From: Antedon mediterranea
Lineage: Eukaryota > Echinodermata > Crinoidea > Comatulida > Antedonidae
Direction: 5' to 3'
Assembly: GCF_964355755.1 (NCBI RefSeq)
Contig: NC_092679.1
Location: 23,376,432-23,436,431 of the forward strand
DNA length: 60,000 bases
This document shows, piece by piece, positions 51,875 to 60,000 of this stretch. The notes beneath the pieces are model-generated. The model worked only from the letters and a program-made list of their open reading frames with translations, made no database searches and was not told the DNA's origin. Each line of letters starts with the position of its first letter. The first letter of the stretch is position 1. Position numbers and translations under genes: made by a program.

Positions 51875-52686
51875 TTATTGTATGTCTAACGATTGCAACA
51901 ACTTTTGATTACATTGCCAAATTTTGAAACTTTTATCTTAAGTTATTTTTAAAACTTGTACGGAGTATGTTCAAAAAGTGTGCGTCAAAATTAGAATAAC
52001 GTTTGTTACATCAGATAAATCATGTCAAAACGTTTCTGTGGTTTTAAAGGAAGATGAATTATAAAATTATTTTTTTAAAAAGTCTAAGAATTCATTTAAA
52101 AACAAAAAGAAAAATACTTTCAAAAGCTATTATTTGTCATTCCAGTTTTGTGTTGAAAGTTATATTTTTAAAAGTATAACTGCATGTTGTATGTAGTTTG
52201 TAGAAGAAAGTGTTAAAAAAAAATGTTAAAAACCTTGCCAGAATTGATGCCATTAAAATTATTTTGAAACAGCAACAAGAAAAAAGCATAACTTTTATTA
52301 AACTAACTAAATATATTTGTTTGGTTATGTTTTCTTTAATATCTCGAGAAAAAAACAATCTTCAGAATTATTATCATTGGATGCAATGGAAAATCATTGA
52401 AATATAAAATTTAGTTTTTATTCATAAAATACCAGTATGTTTTCTAGTAGCTTTCTTTTCGCAAAAAAACAAAGTTAATTTGCGAAATACTTATTTCATA
52501 AAATTGTCATAAATGTATCATATTTGACTGTGTATCAGTCTATATTTGGACAGAGTATGACCATAGATGGTCACTTCATTTCAGTAATTTATGTTAAAAA
52601 AAATGCTAGGCATGTCTGTATATGGGCATTACATTTTTTGACATTGTCATGCACTTTGCGTTATATAAACATTGTTTTTAAATGTA

Positions 52687-52692
52687 AATAAA
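52687..52692 (+). promoter_or_regulatory. Poly(A) signal of TDRD9
   Basis: AATAAA about 810 bp after the TDRD9 stop at 51874. It lies just before the convergent poly(A) signal of the minus-strand gene. Confidence 0.45.
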
Positions 52693-52726
52693 CCAAAAGA
52701 GTATTAAACGCTGATTTTTAAGATTA

Positions 52727-52732
52727 TTTATT
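52727..52732 (-). promoter_or_regulatory. Poly(A) signal of the L1-type gene
   Basis: TTTATT on plus, AATAAA on minus, about 190 bp after the TAG stop at 52926-52924. This supports 52924 as a real 3' end of the minus-strand gene. Confidence 0.45.
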
Positions 52733-52923
52733 TTTGTAAAAATGTTAAAATTGATATGAAATTCAACAATTCTAAATAATTTGATATTTTTTAGCGAAGT
52801 TATAAAATGCTATATAATGCTATGATAATACTATTGATATAATCTTAAAAACAAGAATACATAATATTAAGTACACAAAGGTGTGCGAGGTAGGTATACG
52901 CTAATATCGCCACCCTAAATAGT

Positions 52924-55900
52924 CTAAGCTGCGCGTGTCGTGTAAACTATTGGTTCTGGTCCGCTACCCATCGCATTATGTGACTGTATTTTAACGTCGT
53001 ATGTTTCAAAGGCGCTTGCTGGACGTACACGCTTTGCACCAATCGTGGAGTCCGGGATCTGGTCACTTTCCCATTCCAATTCCTTGCTTCCTTTCCAGCT
53101 CACAAGATAATAAAATCCAGGACCATTAATTCCATCCTTTATTATCTTCGAATTTTAAAAAAGATGGAAAGATGATATTAGGCTAAAAATCTAAATAACC
53201 ATACCTTTTTTTTTGTAATCACGTTTATTCTAGTGACTGCCTTCTACATTCAAATCAAACAAAAACCTTACATTATGGCAGTGAGAAAATGTAGTTAGTG
53301 AAGCAACTGCAGTATAATAATGATGATCCCCATACAATAGAGAAATAAGTAAAGCTTGATTCAATGAAAGCGTGAACAATATCTAATTTGAAGTAGGGTG
53401 GGCGTACATAATGTTGGTAGACTTACCTCCCATGTAATCAATATGTCATCGTTGAGGGTAGCTTCAACATTATCTGGGTTCCTGGTAGGCCTCGTTGACG
53501 CTGTCTGTATTATCTCTGTTTCCACACTCGGTGGTGACATGCCAATGCTGTTGACTTGTACCACTCGGAATTTATAGTTTTTCCAGGGTTCCAACTGAAT
53601 CACTGTGTTTGTGTAGTTTGGACTTATCAACGTTTTGATCGCCCAATTGTAGGGTTTGCTCAGAAGGTATTGGATAAAAAAGTATGACGTCGGAGAATTC
53701 CCGTCAAAGCCCGGGTCCCACGTCAGTTCTACCTCAAAGTTGTCCAGTTGAGTCATTCGTACATTTCGTGGTGCATCCGGGTGTGCTAAGTAATAATTAA
53801 TATTAAACAATTTCGTTATCATAATCTATAATAATAGTAATTTATAATAATTTATTTGGAGTTTACACTTTTACAACAGTGGCAGTGTAGGTCAACATGT
53901 CAAAACAATTCGACTACTGTACAGTAACTACAATAACATTGATAATTATCACTACAGCAGCAGGAAACCCACCGACACCTACAAATACAAAACTACACCA
54001 CTGTCATTGTTCTAATATAATAATACCACATTTATATAGCGCTCTTTTCATGAGTAAGCATGCTCAAAGGCGCTTTACAAGGATTATTACCCCAGTATTT
54101 TTTGGGATCAAACACGTATGGAAACATACTCTCATAATGCAGCCGGTAACCAGCGCAAAGTTGTGTCTAGATCTAACTGGGTACCCATTTATACACCTGG
54201 GTGGAGAGAGGCAACGTAAGTAAAGTATCTTGCCTACGGATACAAGCAATGCGGCGAGAGTTGGATTCGAACCTAGGTCTGACGATCGGTAGTCCAACGT
54301 CCAACACACTGCGCCACACGCCCTGTATCTAAGATACAGTAAAGTATAAACCAGTGTAAAGCTTGGACGACGTGTCAGTTTGGTCAAGTTAACAGACTTC
54401 TTATTACTACATTGAGACCAGATGAACATTTTTTTTATGGTTTTCAGTACAGTAGAACTCGTATTAAAGGGACACATTCCGGGCCCAACAAAGTTCCCAC
54501 TTAAAAGGGGTGTCCCCTGAATACCGGTTGGATGTATATATATATATATATCGTATTCCTTCACTTGCACTGATGAAGGGCTAGTGTTGCCCGAAAGCTC
54601 TGCTAACTTTTCTGGCTGTTTACTTTATCGTTTTGATTTAGCTTTTCGCTTTTTATTTTTGTATCTCCATTGAGATCCAGCCACTGATACCCACAGCATT
54701 GTCATTTTTTTCAGTAATTTGCCTTTGGATTTATATATATATATCGGTATATTTATTCAGAATTCACATACAAATTACATACATGGCAGCACATGGCTGA
54801 ATTGCATATGTATTACATTATAAAAACTATTTAAACTATAGTCACTATCAACAATACATACATATATAAAAACGAATAAATTATACTGCAGTTACCTCAA
54901 ATAATACAAGCAAAAAACAAGCCCCTCGATCGTAACCCCACGGATAGTGCGAGTAACATTAAAATGGGATACTGTTCCCTGTAATGTAAAACCCCAAAAC
55001 TTACTTTTAACGTGTATTACAACTTCGTCTTGGGCCTGGTCAAATTCTGTATTCGCAATGCATGTATAACGTCCCTCGTACGATTGTTGCATTCGCATGA
55101 TTATCAGTGAATTATCATTTTCGTTCTTAAGTAAAAGGAAAAATAAAATGCGCAAATCTGTCACTAAGCCAATCATTAATCGATTCAATTCGGCATCATT
55201 ACTAATAGATCAACCGATCAAAATAATCAATCAATCGAACTAATCAATAATCATTCATTCAAATTGTGAAGTAATCGATCAATCTATTTCAAAATATCTA
55301 ATACAATATACAAGAAACTTTATTTGTCTTCGTAAAAAAACAAAGAAATGTCGGTTGTCATCAAATCTGTTTAAAAGATACATATAAACGGACTAAAAAA
55401 TGACAAAAAGTTTAAAAGTGCCTACCTTGAATCTGTTCTTGTTGCATTCGTAGCTGCTTATCTTGCTACCATTGTGATACCAATTCACATCCTCAACCAT
55501 ACGAATGTTGCTTGACGTCACAACACAACGAAATACAATGGATTTTCCAACATTAGTTAGAACAACTTTCGGTGTTGCCGACACAATCGTTGGTTCTGGA
55601 TAAAAAATGGCAAAGCTTAATGTTTCCAGATAATCCAAACTGTCGCTTGTGATTGGTCAGTTCACTGGCGTTGCGCGCGGCCTACGTCATTGCGTTGCAT
55701 CAAATCATTATGACTACACTGTCGTAAACTGGAATGTATTCTTTCTTTGTGTAAACTACAGAGTGCATATCTTTTGCTAAATTACATTTATCTACATGCA
55801 TTATTATTATTATAGCGTAAAGGTCAATTTACAAAGACGCGCGGAGCTTGTTCCACGTAAAATATGTATTTATCCCACCGCTCGCCCGCTCCGCGTTTTG

Positions 55901-58900
55901 TGTAAATAGTTTTCCGCTTACCGTTACCGGCGGCTCGTCTTTGTAAATTGGCCTTTTAATATAATATTTTTAACCATTCATTTGTAGTTGCCGCTTAGGA
56001 ATTACTGTAAATATTGAAAAATGTCTTTGCTCATGCGAGTGAGTGTATACATTTGAGGGACGAAGGCTAAAGAACGTCTTCATCCGTACCTCTTACTATA
56101 AGTGAAGCTTTGGTAGTTAGTTCACCCGAACTACTGGTTGCCAAACAGGTGTAAACCCCACTATCGGATACTGTAACACCAAATATAGTTAACTTGTTTC
56201 CATATATGGTATGTCTTTGACTCGAATTGATCTGTTAAAGGTAAACGGTATGATTAACATGATGGTGGGATAACAAGATATAAGATATTTAATTAGCAAA
56301 TGTATAAGTGGACATCTTCGGGAACCAATTGTCTCTTTAATAATAGAGGTGTAGGCCTACCCGTAATGGGAGTCGCCTCACCATGTTGCAGTGTTAAAAT
56401 ACCCACGGGAAAGTGTCCCTTTTATAGGGTGTCCTAAAGATGTTTCTGCTTAACTCTCTATATTATGTTTGCGATGAGAGATGAAGATGATGTGTCGTGA
56501 GTGTTTGCTTCGTTTAGGTAGGGATACATACAGTAGTATTGTTGAACAACCATGAAAGACGAGGCTTTGGCGCTCCTATGACGTCACATACAAAGTTTGT
56601 GTTCTGCCCTTCTGTAGTTTGAATGTTTGTCATAGGGATACGAAGTGTTGGGGCCAATCCTGAAATAAAAGAATAAATAGACATACGATAATAATAAAAT
56701 TCTCCGTTGCATTGATAAATAACGTACATAAATATGGAACGCCTCCTCTGCCTTCAGATAAATAACGTACATAAAGCTCTGTCTACTATATCAAATGTCA
56801 TGTGCCCATATATGAACATGATGATGTTATGTTACTACCATAATCACACTTTTTGGTCAAATTAGTTTGATAGTGTAGACAGAGCTTTAAAACAATGGGA
56901 AATATTCTACCCTCATATTTTAAACTTTGTTACTAGGAATTCCTACATACCAACAACAATGATGTATGCTTGGGTCCAAATACTTCCGTGTATGTTTTTA
57001 GCCATGCACGTGACGATCCCTGCATCTTCCTTCTGCGCATTTCGTATTCGCAACTGGTTTCCATGTGCGAATATCCTATCCTCAGTAATTCCTGAAATAA
57101 ATATATAAATATTTTAGTCTGTAACTTGAATGGGCATGCGCATTCACATGCATAATGTTTATGTTACCATGGAACTACTGACCAATCAGATACATCCATC
57201 ATACGTAGTGTGCGGTGCGGCTTATTATAATATTTTGAGCAGACGATCGACACACGGAGTTTAACGGGAACAAAAGTGGAAGAAAGTTAGAAACCCGTAA
57301 GTAATTAACATCAATGGAATTAATTTGTCTAATTTTACGATGTGGATAGTATAGGCTTAGCTAGTGTAATACTAAACGTCAATACAATTATATACAATCT
57401 TTATCTAGGCTAGATCGAGAAGAGTAGCCTACACACGGGGTAGCCTAGGGAGACCTACTACTTCGCTACAATAGTTACGGGCTGTCAGGCCTGGCCGGGC
57501 CTTCCTACTTGAAAGACTATGGCCTAGCCGAGTCTCTGGATACGTTTGCCAATCATTAGGCGTAGATACAGGCATTATTGTTAAGTCTAGGCCTACATGG
57601 ACTAACTTATACATATTATGCTTAAGATTGATTTCAACTTATTATATTAGACGCAGTGCAAATCTGACGAATTTACCAATTTATGCAAACGACAGTTCGG
57701 ATGATCCATCGTGTCGGTCAAATTACGGCGCGCTTACGTCATTGCATTACACATTTGGTGTAGCTTAAACGCAGTTATTTTGACAAATGTGCCTCAATGT
57801 AAAAGTGTGGAATATTATTAAATACTATGGAAATTGCAGGTAACTAATAGTAATACATGTAAACTACCAGATCTCTATTCCATATCTAAATAGACCCATT
57901 CCATATCATAGGCCCTATTCTTGACCGTTTTATTCTTATTTATCAAGTTCTCTACCGACACGACAAAACCATTCGTGTCGAGGTCTTTCCCTTTACCACC
58001 TACTCAAATGTTTGTTATTGCACAAAGCGCCATGCGCTTCACATGGGTAGGGGACACCGGCGCTATATAAGTTTTCATTTATTATTATTATTATTGTCAA
58101 ATCATTTATTCCCAAACTTCCAATTATTCAGCCATGTACTTTTTGGTTACATAGTTTTCAAGTGCCGTCTTTGATACGAATGTTAACCAGTTAACCGCCC
58201 ACAATTTTTTTCCTATTAATAACTTATATGTACTAACTACTGATTAACATACCGTTGAATGATGGTGTCGGTCTTTGGTTATTATCAGTCGACCATGTAA
58301 TTTCTGGTTCTGGTGAGCCGCCAGCCAAGCACGTGATCGAACCAGATTCTCCTGGACTTAGTATGGTGTCAGCTATCTTGGTTGTCCAAAATGGAGATGC
58401 TGTGAAAGAATATAGTAATATTTATAAGGTATCACAACAAGTAGTAGGCTATACATAGCCAACAGAAACTGCTACGAAGAATATTATAATGTACCTAGAT
58501 TTATTTATTTAGTGCTATGAATAATTGTTTGACTAGGCCTATTTGCTGATTTTGTTTTCTAGTTTGTGAATCTAGTAATTTTTGTCGTTTTTTGTTTTAT
58601 TTATTTATCTGTATTTACAACTACAGACAATTCATATCCTTGGTAATTCCATGCAATTGCTAAATAGTAGTAGTAGTAGTAGTAGTAGTACGAAACATCA
58701 AAAGTAAATGATAAATAAGGCCTAATTTGTACCAAGAAACCCTAATACAAAGTGAATAATTTCTACTTTATCTATTTCTTGACATATTTTATGCAGCCTA
58801 TAGCCTTTTATTCATGATGAAAATAATAGATTCTTCGTATTTGTTTCCAAACGCGCGCGCTTACATCGTAACTGTCCAGACGATGGTTGTTGTCATGTAT

Positions 58901-59563
58901 GCATGATATTTACTCACCCTCGACGTGTAGAGAAACAGTTCGTTCTTCCTGTATCGTCCCGTTTGTCACCACACACCGGTATTCACCCGTATCTGTGACA
59001 GTAACATGCGTAATTGTTAAAACTTGACCTAGGTCACTGATAGTACTACGGTTTGTTTCCAAAATACCATTTAGTCGAAGCCATGTAACGTCGAAGTCCC
59101 TTAAAAAAACAAATGTATTGTATTAACAAAATACTTTTCTTATACGTAAAAAATGTCAATATCTGTCAATATTTCATTTTGTTTCCTATTGTTCATCGAC
59201 GATCATACGGGTATTATACATACCAGATTGCATGGTTTTTAAAAATATTTAATTTAAACCGCGCAATCAATTGAAATGATAGTTTGCACATTTTCATACA
59301 TCGTGTTATGTTCCTTTTTTTTCAAAAGATACGTGGCATGATCGTTTTTTTTTTTATTATTTGGTTGAATTTACCGGCATTGTTAGAAAGCTTAAGTTTT
59401 AAAGTATTTGATTAATTTATAGATTTTGTATAATCCTGTATTTGGGCAAATATTTTGTAATTACTGTGAAAGCACTTACATTGAAATCGGAACACATCTC
59501 AGACGCACTTCTTGTGATGTTGTCGTCTTCAGAAAAATTGGCGGCGAAACGAAAATTAACGTT
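52924..59563 (-). CDS. L1CAM/neuroglian-type Ig-FN3 adhesion protein, 5' partial
   Basis: Exons in transcription order: 59563-59480, 59099-58918, 58399-58253, 57091-56951, 56659-56532, 56231-56090, 55595-55426, 55125-55005, 53785-53427, 53145-52924. All are phase-compatible, giving about 565 codons, and upstream exons lie beyond the window. Four Ig domains, each built from two exons, are marked by a first Cys, a Trp and a DxGxYxC-like end (DTGEYRCVV, DAGIVTCMA, DSGVYTCLA, YEGRYTCIA). Two FN3 domains follow. The first (WDPGFDGNSPTSYFFIQY; FRVVQVNSIGMSPPS) and second (DGINGPGFYYLVSWKGSKE; HNAMGSGPEP) match FN1 and FN2 of L1CAM, neurofascin and neuroglian, known for axon guidance and neural adhesion. 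A TAG follows at once, so this form lacks FN3-5, a transmembrane helix and the ankyrin-binding tail. It may be a secreted isoform, a truncated paralogue, or a gene with further exons not recognised here. Family level is fairly sure; the exact orthologue is not. Confidence 0.82.
54000..54330 (-). mobile_element. tRNA-derived SINE with AGCGC tail (minus strand)
   Basis: On the minus strand GTGTGGCGCAGTGTGTTGGAC is an A box, and GGTTCGAATCC the B box near 54265. The downstream body ends in a stretch whose plus strand reads TTTATATAGCGCTCTTTTCA, with AAGGCGCTTTACAAGG. The acceptor stem does not close, so it is not a tRNA gene. Confidence 0.7.
54450..54530. mobile_element. pogo/mariner-like terminal relic
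   Basis: ACAGTAGAACTCGTATTAAAG followed by GGGACACATTCC and GGTGTCCCCTGAATACCGG: typical end of a CAGT-type element. Partner end not found. Confidence 0.4.
54569..54744 (+). mobile_element. Short repeat with hammerhead-like 5' core, copy 2
   Basis: Starts CTGATGA (54570-54576), then stem II GGGC/GCCC around a 7-base loop, GAAA (54593-54596), then GC-TCT-GC-TAA. The body is shared with 5441-5612 and runs into a (TA)n tract. Penelope-like elements and retrozymes are known to carry such minimal hammerheads; membership here is inference. Confidence 0.6.
56774..56887. mobile_element. TA-flanked MITE copy in the Ig/FN3 gene
   Basis: About 114 bp, with TA on both sides and inverted ends AAGCTCTGTCTAC / GTGTAGACAGAGCTT. 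This is the cleanest evidence for a TA target duplication in the family. Confidence 0.8.
58016..58095. mobile_element. SINE tail fragment
   Basis: CACAAAGCGCCATGCGCTTCAC and GGCGCTATATAAGTTTTCATT followed by (ATT)n, like the tail of the SINE at 54000-54330. Confidence 0.45.
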
Positions 59564-60000
59564 CTATTTGCTCCGATGAAGTCAAGAGCTAATAATGGAA
59601 AATAAAATAAAAAAATACAGTCGAATCCTCCTTTTGGTCACCCTTATCGATGAGACATCCCTATTTAAGGATACACCTTCCCGCGGTGATATAAGGAGGA
59701 AATATGTTCATTGCGGCCAATTCGTATTAAGGGGGTGTGGACTCTTGCCAAATGGTTTGATTCAACCATTATTAAGGGGACAACAACAAAAGACAAAGGG
59801 GAGGTGGGAACTTAGAATCTGTTTTTTTATATAGTTATTTTATTTATCCTTAAATGCATCAACGTAAAGACAAGTTTATAAGGTAGATATCCTTAAGCTC
59901 TGTCTACACGATCACACTTTGTGACCAAAAATGTGCCCATATATGGAAATGATGATGCCATATCAGTACCACATTTGGGCACATCAGTTTGATAGTGTAG
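59564..60000. other. Intron of the L1-type gene up to window end
   Basis: No further Ig exon recognised. ACAGTCGAATCCTCCTTTTGG at 59618 looks like a pogo-type terminus. A TA-flanked MITE runs off the end. The next upstream exon must lie beyond 60000. Confidence 0.5.
59895..60000. mobile_element. TA-flanked MITE copy cut by window end
   Basis: Starts AAGCTCTGTCTACACGATC, has the CCATATATGG core and reaches TTTGATAGTGTAG at the last base. Only the final few bases are missing. Confidence 0.8.

Larger units (their letters stand above)
51875..52923. other. Convergent 3' region of TDRD9 and the L1-type gene
   Basis: 3' UTRs of both genes. 52530-52640 contains diverged blocks of the TA-flanked MITE (TATGACCATAGATGG, GTATATGGGCATTACATTTT). 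Nothing else recognised. Confidence 0.5.

Noticed and set aside
54225-54330. tRNA gene on the minus strand
   Set aside because: A and B boxes are clear but the acceptor stem does not pair, and a SINE body with a repeat tail follows.

Overview
This window looks like nuclear DNA of an AT-rich metazoan. Genes are broken into many short exons (mostly 60-450 bp) with GT-AG introns, and the space between them is full of mobile-element relics and tandem arrays. The gene set (THADA, L2HGDH, a Spindle-E/TDRD9 helicase, an L1-type cell adhesion protein) and tRNA-derived SINEs fit a marine invertebrate deuterostome. An echinoderm is my best guess, but the sequence does not prove it.

Layout. 1-702 is the right-hand part of a transposon with a second copy at 25044-25876. 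703-2624 is intergenic and holds a candidate 1.4 kb inverted-repeat element. THADA runs on the plus strand from 2625 to 18003: 27 exons that join in frame to 1908 codons. 18004-19510 is a tail-to-tail spacer. L2HGDH lies on the minus strand from 26053 down to 19511: 10 exons, 477 codons. Its first intron carries a 5'-inverted LINE and the second copy of the window-start transposon. 26054-30743 is a repeat-rich spacer: a ~100-bp tandem array, a large foldback structure, a G-rich 17-bp array and a ~340-bp triplication. TDRD9 runs on the plus strand from 30744 to 51874: 37 exons, 1459 codons. Its introns hold five separate micro/minisatellite arrays, a pogo-like element, a hAT-like element and several copies of a TA-flanked MITE. 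An Ig/FN3 gene of the L1CAM/neuroglian type, with its 5' end outside the window, is read on the minus strand from 59563 down to 52924. It converges on TDRD9, with the two poly(A) signals about 35 bp apart.

The genes do not form a pathway. THADA is the partner of the tRNA C32 2'-O-methyltransferase, L2HGDH repairs L-2-hydroxyglutarate in mitochondria, TDRD9 is a piRNA-pathway helicase of the germline, and the last gene is an adhesion protein. All exon coordinates come from reading-frame continuity, splice signals and remembered family similarity. No alignment was run.

Most interesting for follow-up: a TGT...ACA element packed with TTGCGCAA palindromes beside two genes; two short repeats with a hammerhead-like core whose stem II shows a compensatory base-pair change; tandem arrays that have copied splice sites of TDRD9; a C2H2 finger at the TDRD9 C terminus; and the foldback structure.
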